A stretch of 64,000 nt of DNA, from positions 62,001 to 126,000 of the forward strand of contig JAHFWL010000435.1 in assembly GCA_021292165.1 (NCBI GenBank), written 5' to 3'. The notes beneath the pieces were generated by a model that saw only the letters and a program-made list of their open reading frames with translations, was not told the origin of the DNA and made no database searches. Of this stretch, positions 42,915-54,901 are shown in pieces (within the stretch, counting starts at the first letter, position 1; every line of letters starts with the position of its first letter). This DNA comes from Shinisaurus crocodilurus. Lineage: Eukaryota > Chordata > Lepidosauria > Squamata > Shinisauridae. The translations under genes and the position numbers were made by a program.

Positions 42915-43330
42915 TCCACTCATTTTATTGTAGACATTTATAACCCACCCTTTCACAATTAAAAAAAAAGCACTCAGGGTGGCTCATATCATTTAAAAAC
43001 AAAAATAACTCTTATAGTAAAAATCAAATAGTAGAACACAGCAGCAGATAAAAACTGGAATATCAGGATCAGCCCTTGACCAAACCATGGGAAATAAAAA
43101 GCTTTTTCTGAATAATAAAAAAACTTTTAACTAGGTGGCAAAATACAGGTAGGGGGCTAAATGGGCCTCCCAAGGAAGGGAATTCCACAGTTTGGGTGAG
43201 ATCACAGAGAAGGTTTTGTGTGCCAGAGGGTTCAGGGAAGGGTTAGTGGTGACAGTAAATAATGACTGGCTACAGAGCTGAGCCCAGCCAAAATTTGTAG
43301 ACCCTTGAAAATATCTGAAATTCAGTTTTG
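42915..43330 (-). mobile_element. Old LINE-like 3' fragment
   Basis: 'ttataacccaccctttcac' and 'gcactcagggtggctca' are the inverted form of a LINE tail. 'gaagggaattccacagtttg' is close to the phrase at 23015-23035. Class not determined. Confidence 0.45.
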
Positions 43331-44015
43331 GAGAGTTTCCAGTTGCATCTTTCTTTCAGTACCCACACGAGAATGCTACTTTTAGATCCAACGGCTCTTG
43401 GCAACATGGATGGGTGTTTTGGCCAGTTCTCACAACCATCAGGAGTGTAAATCGGTTCAGAGCTGGAAGGTTCTTAACAGCTTCTGTGCAGCCTCTCAAG
43501 GAAAATTCAATGGAAATGACTAGGACTGCGTGCATGTGGCCTAACTTCCTTAATTCCCCCCCCCCCCTCTAAGCAAGTTGCAGACGGGCAGAACACTTTA
43601 GACTGCAATCTTATGATCCCTGAGATGGTATCCCAGGGGCTGTAGAATAGATTGGAAATCCTCCTCCAAGGTCAGAAACACAGCTCCAATCCTGAAGAAG
43701 AGAATCTGATCTCTGTTCTGCCCCCATCCCTGACCCCGGAGAAAGAGCCACACTCCTCAGCTCTCCAAAATTGGAAGGGGGAGGTTCAGGAGCATGGTGC
43801 AGGATTCAAAGTCCTCCCAGCCCTTAACCAAGCCCCCTATGAGATTAGAAATTTACACCAGCCCTGTAGTTGGTATAAATCCATGCAAGCAATGGAAGAG
43901 AAATTGTTTTGCGGGGGAGGGGGCAGGACGAAGAGCGGTGAGTCACGCGCCTTCCCTTCTGTGTCAGATGCTCTTGCGCCATCTCTAGGATTGCCCTGCC
44001 TGAACTGTGTACAGG
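43331..44015. other. Intronic, nothing recognised
   Basis: A poly-C run at 43557-43567. Open frames at 43652-44041 have no family motif. Confidence 0.4.
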
Positions 44016-44226
44016 ACAGGCAGTCCCCAGGTTACGAATGAGTTCCATTCTTAAGAACGTCTTTAAGTTGAATTTGTATGTAAGTTGGAACAGCATAGCG
44101 TTCTATACGTTAAAATTGGCATTTACACAAATTGCGTAACTACCTAAATTGTGTAGTATACTATGCTACGTAAAATGACGTAGCGCTGGGGAACCCAGAA
44201 GTTCTTTCTTAAGTATGGGTTGTCTG
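44016..44226 (+). mobile_element. MITE-like element, pogo/Tigger-like ends
   Basis: ACAGGCAGTCCCCAGGTTACG at the left and 'cttaagtatgggttgtctgt' at the right are imperfect inverted repeats. The inner 'cattcttaagaacg' and 'gaagttctttcttaag' words echo each other. Assignment to the Tc1/mariner group is tentative because the TA duplication is not clear. Confidence 0.5.
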
Positions 44227-44487
44227 TAAAAATGTAATGTATGCTGAAACTGCCTTTATAGCAATGCACTCAAAAAATGTTACATGCCTCTTGCCCAGTG
44301 TTTTATGTCTGTAGGGAGCATGTATTTAGGTTTTGGGCAATTGAATCACCATTTATTAATTCAGATGGTTCTATTAATTCATCCTAAGTACACTCCAAAG
44401 ATGATGACTCCAGTGTTAAATCATCCAGCACAGCACATCTGTATGTTCATTCAAGGCTTCCTTGAGTCTTCACTCCTATTTGAAGCT

Positions 44488-44605
44488 GATTCATAGAATC
44501 ATAGAATAGTAGAGTTAGAAGGGGCCTATAAGGCCATCGAGTCCAACCCCTTGCTCAATACAGGAATCCAAGTCAAAGCATCATTGACAGATGGCTGTCC
44601 AGGTA
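44488..44605 (-). mobile_element. CR1 LINE 3' tail, inverted
   Basis: Starts 'ttcatagaatcatagaat' and continues 'gagttagaaggggcc' and 'atcgagtccaaccccttgc', ending in codons of the ORF2 C-terminus ('gatggctgtccagg', compare 21198). Confidence 0.85.
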
Positions 44606-44794
44606 AAGTCCACCTTTGATTCTTCTCTTGATATGGTAAATGTACTCTAAAGTACATCTGAATTGATAGCTCATAGCACCAGTTTATACTGTGAAAAGAG
44701 AGGTAGTTTAAATATAAGTAGTTTAAATCCTGCTTCCACAATAAATTCACTGTTGCCTTAGGCAAGTCATTATTCATTTCAATCATTCATTTAT

Positions 44795-44904
44795 TACAGA
44801 TCTATAATAGCCAAGGCTCTCTGGGCAGTTTACAAGATTAAAATCTTAAAAATACAATATTGTACATAATATAAAACCATTTACATACTAGCATATAAAC
44901 AGAC

Positions 44905-44942
<38 letters not shown>
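44795..44942. repeat. LINE tail fragment and (CA)n microsatellite
   Basis: 'ctctgggcagtttacaaga' is the inverted form of the tail at 63920 ('aaactgcccagagagc'). A long (CA)n run occupies about 44904-44942. Confidence 0.7.
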
Positions 44943-45090
44943 ATTTTAACACTCTACAATAAGAAATCAATAAGTTCCTTTGCAGATTAGTCAATATAAT
45001 GGTCTAAATTAAATCTTGTATTGAAAAAATATTCCTCTGGCCCTTAATTACTCAATTCCTCTTCTAGAATTCCATCTTTGTGGAATTTGT

Positions 45091-45335
45091 GTTCTAGATG
45101 GTTGGTGTGTTGAATGTGCAGAGGCTTTGAAATGCACTGTCTAGTACACATGCGCTGGAAAGATGGCAGTTGAGCATATATATATATATATATATATATA
45201 TGCTCAACTGCCATCTTTCCAGCATATGTGTAGTGTACTAGACAGTGCATTTATATATGCTCAACTGCAATCTTTCCAGGGCATGTGTTCTAGACAGTGC
45301 ATTTCAAGGCCTCCGCACATTCAACACACTAATAC
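45091..45335. repeat. Long palindrome with (TA)n centre
   Basis: The outer arms 'ggtgtgttgaatgtgc' and 'gcacattcaacacac', and the inner arms 'gctggaaagatggcagttgagc' (split by one base) and its reverse complement, flank a (TA)n run at about 45178-45202. A third, partial copy of the arm lies at 45255-45300. Both strands encode almost the same short peptide, a by-product of the symmetry. No coding role. Confidence 0.88.
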
Positions 45336-45524
45336 TGCACCTGTCCAAACTGCTAAGATATTACTAAAGTGCAGTGTAGCTTTTGTCTTTCCAACAGGCT
45401 TTTGAGTTTACACGTGTGACAACAAAATATAGTAGAATCTTTGTATCTGTATATTCATTACTGGCATTTAAAGTGATATGATTGTGTTTCCAGTACCTAC
45501 AAGGTTAAAGTAACTATGCTGTAG

Positions 45525-45605
45525 CTAATTTATTTTATTTATTTATTTCTTATTTTTGTTAATCGCCCATCTGGCCAGTCACCCGGCCACCCTGGGCGAT
45601 GTACA
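45525..45605 (-). mobile_element. L2 LINE 3' tail, inverted
   Basis: The reverse complement reads 'tacatcgcccagggtggcc', 'actggccagatgggcgatt' and an AAAT tail, as at 13640-13735. Confidence 0.8.
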
Positions 45606-45682
45606 ATTAAGCTGGCTGGGGCATGCTGGGAGTTGTAGGCCAAAAACATCTGGGGACCCAAGGTTGGAGAACACTGCTATAG
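45606..45682. mobile_element. hAT foldback MITE, right half
   Basis: 'gctggctggggcatgctggg', 'aaaaacatctggggacccaa' and 'ggagaacactg' match the right arm of the copy at 34961-35085. The left arm is missing, and the L2 tail abuts it. Confidence 0.8.
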
Positions 45683-48010
45683 CTTAATACATTCATAAGG
45701 TTGTTTTAATTTGGTACATTTAACCTGTGAATCCATGTGTTGCTGTGTGCCTTAAGGTTGTGCAGAATTGAGTCTGAAGTCTGTCTTTTGCTAATATGAG
45801 TACCTCATGGTGCTGTAACATCTCATTTATCCCTGCAGTAGCCCTGTGGGACAGATCATTACTATACTCATTCTACAAACAGCATAGAATGGTTTGAGTG
45901 AGCAACCTGTGACTTAATGACTTGATCAAGGTCATGAATCAGAATACTTGTTTCTGTATTTTTCTTCTCTCCCCCACCCCCAGGCCATCAGCATGCCTCA
46001 TTTTATTGTAGGTAGATAGACAGACTTATTAGCTGGGGCACTTGAAAATGAAGATGTCTACAGACCTTGAACCTGTCTATCATTTATACTTTTGTAATTA
46101 ATCTTTGACCATAACTATAAGGTTCAGAGATATATCCAGTGGTAAAACTATTGAGGGTGGAACCAGTGAACAAAGTCATATGCAGGTTTATTGTATTGTT
46201 TGAGTAGGATACCTCCACTATTCTGCCATGTGCTAAGTGCCTAGAAAAGCTAGCTCTTTTATAAAGGAACAGAAGCAATATCAGCAGTGTCTGAGGTAAA
46301 GTTGTAGGTACAAAATCCTTGTCGCCAGAGGGCTGATCCACACATGGTTCAGGTAGATAATTTATCCATGATGCAGGAGGAAGCCTTGGGACTACGCACC
46401 TGCCCCCACTGCATGAATAATCCCTGAGGAGAAATGGGACCTACACATGCAAGTGCCAGCATATGTAGGTCTTGGCTCTCATTAAATACACAGTGTGGGA
46501 GGGTACACTACACATTCACATCCCACTGCATGGATAACCTATGCTCCCAGGTTGTCTCTGAACCAGCCCAGAGAGAACACGGATAACTTCAGGATTCTCG
46601 GCACAGTGGGGATAGGTAGAAGATCAGAGTCAAACTATATGTTAGAGTCATGGTGTAAGACTGCAATTGGACACTAAGTAAAGCTGTTAAAACAATTTTG
46701 TGTTGCTAGCAGGCACTTAAGAGACAATCTAAATACCAAATATAGATGTAGCCTAAAACTATCTTCTGTTCATAACATGCATATTAGCTCTGGAGATGAA
46801 GCTGACTTCAGTGTGGTTTAATGCTTTCCTTCAGCCAGAAACATAATGTGACTTGTCAAGTGGGCCTGGGAGGGAAATGAAGTCCAGAGTTGAAGGCAGT
46901 TGTTTAGGCAGACTAGTATACTGGGAAATAAAATTACAATGCCCTATGTTACAGCTGAAGAGCCCTATAGTTAGAACTGAACCATAAAACAGCATATGAA
47001 AAGAAGAAGAAACGTCCCAAACCAATAAGATAATGTCCTTATTGAATGTAAGGAGTGGGAAATGATCCATTTTCACTGCTGCCCTTCAGCAGAAGAAAGA
47101 AGCTGAGTCAGATGCTTGAGGAGGAATCTGGTTTCACACACCACCAGGCACTCTTAACAGTAAAGATGCAGATCATATGCAGTTTGAAGCACACTGACAG
47201 GAGCTCTTAAGCCCAGGCAGTATTGTTTATTCTCTGAAGTCTTTCCCTTCCTTTCCCCCTCCCTGCCACCTGCTGTACCTTTGGTCAGTGCTTCAGACAA
47301 ATGTGAAGTACAGCCTGAATCCAAATGGGAAATATAAACAGAATTGTGTGAAATGCTTAACTAGGCAAAGGCCTGCCTGCCTTTCTGTCCACAGGCCTGT
47401 TTTCCTCAGTGTTTTTCCAACTCACGGCTGGCTGCCAGCATCCACATTAATAATGTATGCCTTTTTTTTATGGCGCTCCCTTCCCAGCATCCCCTTCAGC
47501 TGCTGAGTCAGAGAAGATTGTTATAGCAGCAACCTCAAAGCAGCAGAGAGCAGTGAAATCCCCCTGCAATGCTGTCATCTATTATGCATGTTTTCTCTGC
47601 AGGAAAGTCTTTGCTAGAGATGTTCAGTCTGGGAAAGAGAGAAGGATTGGAATTGTTTTACATACTAGTGACTAAATAATTTTTTACATATCTAGGCTAG
47701 ATAATTTTACTTTAACATTTCCTTCTAGTATATGACTGAAGAGAGGAGCAAGCATTTCTGCAGATTGCTGCTTTCTTAAGATATCTTTAGAGAATAAATA
47801 GTCTGTACCCTCACCTATATTAGCTATTTTCCTCTGTCTGATTTGTTCAAGGTGATTTGAGATTACAGACCTCACTTAATGGTTGGAAGGGGCTAAGAGA
47901 TCAAAATTTAAGGCAGCTGGAATGTGTCTGGTTGATAGTAGCAACCTGCATGTTGTGTGTGGGGGAGGAGAGAACCTATACTGATGGACACTTGGATTTA
48001 TTTCTTCCTG
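45683..48010. other. Intronic, nothing recognised
   Basis: Over 2.3 kb of unique-looking sequence with no transposon ends. Could hold regulatory sequence, but nothing in it shows that by eye. Confidence 0.45.
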
Positions 48011-48690
48011 AGGGACCGCTGTGTTAGTCTGCTGCAGCAAAAATATCAAAAATCTTCTGGTACCTTAAAAACGTAACATATTTATTATGACTGTCAAGAA
48101 ATGATGGCTGACCCTACTGGCCAGCCAAAAATTTGTTATCGCCAGAACTGCCTTCCCACAAGGACCAAAGCCCTGTCCTTGACCTCATGCAATATCTCTG
48201 AAATGCAGTCAGGGGAAAATTTCCTGTTCTTATCTCCAGCTCTGAGCTGGGGCAGGGGGAGAGAAAACAAGCCCCTGCCCTCCACCAACAGTTGAGAACT
48301 GGGAAGAGGGAGCAGGGGTTTGTTTTGCCTCTGTGCTCAGTGGTTGCTCTAAGGTCTAGCTCACTGGTGTTCAGAGCCTCTGGGTACAGAGACAAGCTGA
48401 CATGCCTCTGCCTACCCACTCCACTGAGTTTGAGATGGGAGGTGGAGGCTTGTTATGGCATTGTGCTTTTGTCTGGCAAGTAAAGGGCCAAAACAAATCC
48501 CAAGCTTCAGGCAAACTTTGGCAGTGGGGAGGAGTGGGGTTCATTAATTATCCTGTTCAGAAGAAGCCTTGGGTTCATCTCACTTGCCAGAGCTTGGCTC
48601 GCCTCTCACTATAATGAGGGGGATGAGTGAGATGATTGAATCCTGATTATGGGATAAGCTGTCATGGACTAGAGTCCACCATTGGATGCA
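48011..48690 (+). repeat. Family B repeat, apparently split by a ~550-bp segment
   Basis: 'accgctgtgttagtctgctg', 'gcagcaaaaatatcaaaaat' and 'taccttaaaaacg' begin the family B end. The continuing words 'gataagctgtcatggact' and 'agagtccacc' only come at about 48650. The segment between (about 48090-48645) is foreign to the family, with 'attatga' and 'attatgg' at its borders. Class of the inner segment unknown. Confidence 0.5.
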
Positions 48691-48759
48691 TGGTGTTACT
48701 CTCATGTAGCAGGTATGTGTGTGTGGTATATTACACACAGGTAGAGAGAAGGAAGGCAA

Positions 48760-49680
48760 ATGGCGGATTTAACTAGAAGAGTGTTAAATATAATATATCT
48801 AATAAAGAAGAATAAATTGAGAGCGGGGGTAATAGCATTAGATATTTTCAAAGCCTTTGATTGTGTGGAATGGCCAGCATTAAAAAATTTAATACAAATC
48901 ATGGGGTTTGGTGCGAGATTTAGAGGAGTAGTTAATCAATCATACTCACCAAACCTTACGTCAGTGGTGGTAAATGGCTTAACAGAGCAAATTTTCCTAG
49001 GTCGAGGAACTAAACAAGGTTGTCCCCTTTCTCCTATTTTGTTCGTGTTAGTGATGGAGACTTTAGCAAATGTAATTAAAGAAGATAGGAATATATGTGG
49101 GATAGGCATAAAGGAGAAGATTAAAATAAACCTTTTTGCAGATGATACTCTTTTAACAATTGAAAATCCTATAGAAAATATGGACAGGTTGGAGAATCAC
49201 CTGAAGGAGTTTGGAGAAGTAACAGGGCTTCAGATAAATTGGGATAAGTCTAAGATTCTGCTGTTTAATTATAGCAAAATAGAAGAGACTGAAATGGGTA
49301 GGAAAAAAGGTAATGTTAAGATTAATAATGTAATTAAATATTTAGGAATAGTTATTCCAAAAGATATAGACAAATTAGGGGAGCAGAATTTTAGGATACT
49401 AAAGAATGAGGTTAAAAATAAATTAGATGAGTACAGAAAAATTGGACTTTCGTGGTTTGGTAGAATAGCTTTGATTAAAATGAAGATTCTGCCCAAGATA
49501 ATTTGTTTATTTAGGATGCTACCAATCAGGATATCAGAAAAGGAACTTACAGAATGGCAAATAATTATTAACATTTATTGTAATGGAGGGAAAAAATCTA
49601 GGATTACCAAGACAATATGGTACAAAGCGCAAAAATCAATTAAGACATACTGTGGACATACCGTATATACTCAAGTATAA
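48760..49680 (+). pseudogene. L1 ORF2 reverse transcriptase fragment
   Basis: An open frame with RT motifs in order: 'VIALDIFKAFDCVEW' (first catalytic Asp), 'LGRGTKQGCPLSPILF', 'INLFADDTLL' (FADD active site, about 49132-49150), 'GLQINWDKSKILLF' and 'IKYLGIVIPKDI'. The frame is already open upstream of this ATG (R-Q-M-A-D-L). The last 7 or so codons come from the MITE inserted at 49661. No endonuclease domain is present (5' truncation). Confidence 0.9.
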
Positions 49681-49840
49681 GTGGACCCTAATATAAGTCG
49701 AGGCCCCTAATTTCACCCCAAAAAACTGGGAAAACTTACTGCCCCCAGTATAAGTGCGCTGACCCAAGTATAAGTCGAGGGGGCATTTTTCAGCACAAAA
49801 AATGTGCTGAAAAACTCGACTTATACTTGAGTATATACGG
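49661..49840. mobile_element. Palindromic MITE inserted in L1
   Basis: CCGTATATACTCAAGTATAAG at the left and CTTATACTTGAGTATATACGG at the right are perfect inverted repeats. TA precedes the left end; the right flank is CA, perhaps a changed TA. 'ataagtcgagg' words repeat inside. Probably a Tc1/mariner-type MITE. Confidence 0.85.
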
Positions 49841-50846
49841 CACTTTAGCACGGCCTAAAGAAATAATGTGGTTGGAGTTGGAAACACATGAATTACGATA
49901 TACTTTGCAGAATATTTTATTTCTTAAAAATAATAATAAAATGATAAAAAGAATTAACAGCCCCTTTTAAAGAAGTATGTTAGAGATTTGGAGTAGTATG
50001 AGGAATATATTTATACCAGGGATATCTCCATTAATTCTGGTGGTGGTTATAAATGATTTCCCCGAAAATTTAAGATTGGATTTGGAGGGCATATTAAGAA
50101 AAGGGTTATCAGATTAATGGAATGGGTGGAAAAGATGGAGACTAGAGACCAAATAATGGAAATTGTTGAAAGAATAATAATATCATGGTTAAATTTGCTG
50201 CAGTTAGAACAGTGGACGAAGAAGTGGAAAAGAACCGAGTATGTGAGGGATTTAGCTAAATTTGAAATGATTATTACCTATGTCTAGAGATGGTTTAGAA
50301 GGGAATGTGTCAACAAGAGGTATAACAAGGGATTTATATAGATTGATTTAAAAAGCTGAAGAACAAGACGACCATCTAAAGACAGTATGGGATACTGAAT
50401 TTGAGGAGGAGGCTTCGAAGGTGGGTTGGAACAATATATGGGATAGACCTATTCTGAAAGTTTATGTTGATAAGGATAAAAGAGAATTTCTATAAACTAA
50501 TTTGGAGATAGTACTTAACTCCAGTAAGATTAAATAGAATAGATAATAATTGCTCTGCACTTTGTTGGAGAGGATGTCAGGAAAAAGGGACATATGCTCA
50601 TATGTGGTGGAGTTGTAAAAATGTACTGGTTTTTTGGCGAGAGGTTTTTACAGAAATATCAGAAATTATTGATATTAACCTAGAGGTCTGTCCAAAACTA
50701 GCATTGTTATCAATAACAGAGAAAGTTATCTGTGACCAAAATACGAAGGAATTAATTGTAAACTTGTTAACTGCTACGCTAATGATAGCAAGAAAATGGA
50801 AAGTACAACATGTCTTTTTAATTACTGATTGGTATAAGGAAGTAAA
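49841..50846 (+). pseudogene. L1 ORF2 C-terminal region, decayed
   Basis: The region continues L1 ORF2 downstream of the MITE with frame changes. Near its end 'CSALCWRGCQEKGTYAH' and 'MWWSCKNV' (about 50553-50625) give the C-x3-C-x7-H-x4-C pattern typical of the L1 ORF2 C-terminus. The frame 50602-50865 runs on into the next MITE. Confidence 0.75.
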
Positions 50847-51099
50847 GTCATGCCTTGGATTGTAAGCATAATTCGTTCCGGAAACGTGCTTTTAATCCAA
50901 AACACTTGTATATCAAAACGAAATTCCCCCAAAAAAATTTGTACAGAGATTTTTAATTTAAGCCGTACTACAGTACTTGTATTGCAAGACGTCGCTTGTA
51001 TATCAAGTAAAAATAATAATAATAAATATTTAAAAATTTGCTTGTCTTGCAAAACACTCTCAAACCAAGTTACGGTACTTGCAATCCAAGGTATTACTG
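50847..51099 (-). mobile_element. mariner-type MITE (orientation 2), inserted in L1
   Basis: Reverse-complement partner of 40349-40600: 'gtcatgccttggattgtaag' at the left and 'gcaatccaaggtattactg' + TA at the right. The left TA is not preserved. Confidence 0.85.
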
Positions 51100-51749
51100 T
51101 ATGGCATATAGCCCTAAATGATAAATTAACCTGTAATATCAAATGCAAAAAGGGACAGTTAAATTAAAATAACTTTATGGATATTTGGAATAAATTCTTA
51201 GAGTATATTAATAAAGGGGATGGGGAGTATGCCTTGTCAGGATATGTTATATTTTTGGAATATGGAATGTAATTGATTAACGGGATGGAAGTATAGCAAT
51301 TGGTCCCTAGGAGGGTGGGGGGTGCACTTTATGATTTTGTGTATACAGGTTTAGTTGTGTGTTTTTGTTATATTGTGTTGTATTTAGTTTACAAAAATTA
51401 AATAAAATTTAAAAAAAAAGAAAAAAGAAAGTAAATGGTGGGGTAACTCTCATGAAATACAATAGGTACAGTTGGTGACAATTTTATGTAAAGTTTAAAT
51501 GAATACAGGATAAGCAAAGTGATAGTTCACAATGCCAACGTTTTATTTATATCCTTCCCTTCAGATAACAAATTCACAGGGTCAGCATACTCCCCGCCCA
51601 CCAAGCACAGATCACCCACAGGCATTTAAAGCATCAAATAAATATAGCATAAGATCAATCATATTTCAGTGTTAAAAGTGCTTTTTAAAAATCTGATGGT
51701 GGGCATATGTTCAGTTCGTGTCAAAAAGATAGCCATACTGGCCATCAGG

Positions 51750-51797
51750 GCAGGTGAACCTTCCTGTGGAGAGCAGGTGAACCTTCCTGTGGAGAGC
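51750..51797 (+). repeat. Tandem duplication, 24-bp unit x 2
   Basis: 'gcaggtgaaccttcctgtgg' + 'agag' occurs twice without a gap. Confidence 0.85.
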
Positions 51798-53350
51798 ATT
51801 CTACAAACAGGACACCACCACCAAGAAAGGCAGTCACTATCCATTATACCTCAGTCAGTGGGGGTACCTGGAGAAACACCCCAAAGATGATATCTGTGAA
51901 CATGCAGGGTGACCGGCCAGATGGGTGATTAACAAATGTAATAAAATAAATATTTATTAAAATTATATCCTGGCTTTCCACCAAAAAATGGTGCTCAAGG
52001 CAGCTAACAGTAAAATAAAGATTCAAAACAAAATCTTAAAACAATAAATAAATAAAACACAACTAAGCACAAGAATAAGAGAAAATAATTATATGCTAGT
52101 AGGGGATCATTCAGGTAAACCTAATTGGCAGTAGTAATAGGATAACGGGTGGTAACACAGCCATTCTAGCTTTGCTATGTTAACACCTGTTCTTGGAAAA
52201 GAAACCATTGTCTCAATCCAGGCCTAATAGAATCAAACTTTTTGATATGTTCTAATTCAGCAATTTCATTTTGTAATTTCTCTTTGAAATTCCTTGGAAC
52301 AAGAATGATGTTGTCATTTGTTTCTTTGTCAAAGCCACTTGCACGATAATGATGCAAGATAGATAGTGTTTACTTTTTAACTTAAGTGGTCTTGCTGAAA
52401 GTATTTGAAGCTCAGGATATTTATGCCTAGAAAAATAGGCAATTCAATGGCACAGCAAGAAAGATGTAGAACAGCAGAGGTAACTGATTCTGTTAAAAAC
52501 TTTGGATTGCAAAAGCACACAGTTAACACACTAATGTAGAGAACAAAAATTGTATATGCAGTATAAAAGCAGTGTTGGTTCAGATATATTTAAATGGATT
52601 TTTACACGTCCCTTCTTGGAGATAAGGAAGTTGGGTGCTCAGTCACCTGAGAGGATATCATGAGACAGAAAGTTTCTGCAAGTTATATATGTGACTAAGC
52701 TGCCTACGGCTCATTTGAATATACCATTTGTGAACATGGTGGATGTCAAATTGTAGTTGATATATTGCCATTGTATCTGTGTATTCTGAAACGGTTCCAT
52801 CAGATGCTCTTTCCAAAAATTGCCTCTTTAAAAATTCTGATTGTGGTCTTGAAACAGTTTCAGACCTACTGGGAAACAGTGGCTTCTGTTATATCTGAAT
52901 TGAACCATAGCTGTTTGAAGTAATTGGCAAAACACCTATTGGTTTAAAGGCAGATGTATATTTTCCTTTTTTCCAGTCCTGTTGTCTATAGTTAGCTGTT
53001 TGTTTTTACATATGTCCACACAACCATGATGGCTGAAAATAGATATACAACAGTCTCAGGTTTTCCCTGTGGCACATATACACTGCTGCTCATAGGAGAT
53101 GAGTAGACTATACTGCTGCTCATTGGAGATAAATATGCAATTTCTGCCAGTTTTTAAAAATGTTTTTATGCCATTTAAAATGTGTTTAATCTGCAACAAT
53201 ATAAAATTGGCACATTAATCAACCAGTCCATTATTTGTGCTTGGACCTTATCTAATGACTTTTTGTAGAAATTACAATTGACCAATTATTTTCCTTTCAG
53301 TACACTGATGTTTGTTGGCTAGGTTTCAGCCTGTTATGCCTCTGTGAATT

Positions 53351-53382
53351 TGGTGGTGGTGGTGGTGGTGGTGGTGGTGGTG
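53351..53382 (+). repeat. (GGT)n microsatellite
   Basis: About ten GGT/GTG units without interruption. Confidence 0.9.
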
Positions 53383-53586
53383 AAGATTACTTTGGCTCAC
53401 AGAAATGGCTATCATGCTGGGTTAAAGGAAAACACCTTTTTTTACACTATATTTGGGAAGGGGAAAACTGAAGTTGATCTATCTAGCTAAGGAAACTATA
53501 CCTAAGGAGGAAATTAAGGAGTGACAAGTAAGCTCTGTGATGCAATAGAAGGTACTGGTAAGTTATAGAGAACTGATTATAACAGC

Positions 53587-53706
53587 GTTGGGGAACCTGT
53601 GGCTCCCTAGATGTTGGACTGCAATTCCCATAATCCCTGACTGTAAGCTATTCGGGTTGGGACTGCTGGGAGCTAAATCCAGCAGCATCTGGAGGGCCAC
53701 AGGATT
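53587..53706. mobile_element. hAT foldback MITE
   Basis: 'gttggggaacctgtggctcc' and 'agatgttggactgcaattcc' at the left, and 'agcagcatctggagggccac' at the right. A diverged copy of the family at 3985. Confidence 0.6.
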
Positions 53707-54901
53707 ATAAATTTGAGCCCATGTTTTCTTCCTTGTAATATCTCCTATCATATGAACCTATTTAGTAGGTAGGTCCTCGGCATGAATAAAGTGTTCATTG
53801 TGGTGCTGCTGAGTGAATAGGGGAATGATCCTGGGTCCTTATTTGTTTTCCTTGATAGTTGACTATGCTTATTGACTGAGTGGGTGACCAACTGCTTCAG
53901 CACCCTGTATTTGAGACCAATTTTTGGAGACACAGAGGAGTTACCATGTTCTGTTAATTCACAAGAAGTTCCATGTGACCCTCCTTTGCAGATATGAAAA
54001 AATATCACTTTGGAATGTGAGCTCGCTCTTCTTCTGAGCCCTATCTCACTACACATGTAGCTGGTACAATATGATCAACATAAAAACCCAAGCATCTGGT
54101 ATACATAGTGGGTGGAATCCAGTGCTGCAGTACTGCTTGTGAAGCAGCTTCTGATCCAATGGACACCATTCTAATGGAAGAGGAAGAAAAGCAGTTTTCT
54201 CTAGTTCACCCTGCAGCCATTCACACCGTCTTCTACACTGTTCTGGAGGGTTCCCCAACCCTCTAGAACAGATTTTCAGTGGGCACACTGCAGCTGGAAG
54301 GGAGTTATCAGTGAAAATCACCTTCTACGCTTCCATTAAGAGGCATCTGGTGGATCAAAAGCTGTTCTGTAAGTAGAATGGCAACATTGGATTCCACCCC
54401 TATTATTCATTTTGTAAATTTATATGCAACACTTCAGTATGAACCCCCCAAGGCAGTTTAGAACAAACGTTTGTTCAAAATTAACCAATTTATGTTCATT
54501 TGCTGATTAGGCTACATTACATCGGGGTGGGCAGACTTCAGGCTTGCAGAACAATATATATCCCTGAGATCCACTGACCAAACCCTGGTGCAAAAGACAC
54601 TTAGAACTAAAGAATTCTGAGCCCAGGATTGATTCCTTGTTACCCTAGCTTTCTTCATTTCAGCAGTGTAATTAGGGTTTTGCTGTTACTGTAAAAAAAA
54701 TAAATTGGGAGTCAAATCCTTGCTGATCTACTGCAGATCATCTAGAAATCTACCAGTAGACCTTCCTTCTGTTCACTTCGGCATTACACTGTGTTCAGAG
54801 TTATTGGCAACACAGTATTGGGATCTTTGTTTTAGTTTAAGTCTGTGCAGTATATTCCCCCCCCCCCCCATATCATTAATCTATTAGTAAGGCTATTATG
54901 A
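53707..54901. other. Intronic, nothing recognised
   Basis: Unassigned, with A- and C-runs near 54690 and 54859. Confidence 0.4.

Larger units (their letters stand above)
48707..51430 (+). mobile_element. L1-clade LINE, 5'-truncated, with two nested MITEs
   Basis: Encodes ORF2 from within the RT domain to the C-terminal cysteine region, followed by a 3' UTR and an A-rich end (51395-51430). Possible target duplication: 'tggtgttactctcatg' (48691-48706) and 'tggtggggtaactctcatg' (51436-51454), imperfect. The frame is interrupted by MITEs at 49661-49840 and 50847-51099 and by point changes between them. Confidence 0.85.
51455..53586. other. Intronic, small repeats only
   Basis: 51900-51950 is a decayed L2 tail ('gaccggccagatgggtgatt'). 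51955-52050 looks like another LINE tail ('aaaatggtgctcaaggcagc'). The rest is unassigned. Confidence 0.45.

Noticed and set aside
45044..45405. Similar short peptides on both strands
   Set aside because: A consequence of the palindrome, with (TA)n giving an Ile-Tyr run. Not coding.
48114..48483. Overlapping frames of about 60-100 codons in the inserted segment
   Set aside because: No motif and mutually overlapping, so they do not identify the segment.
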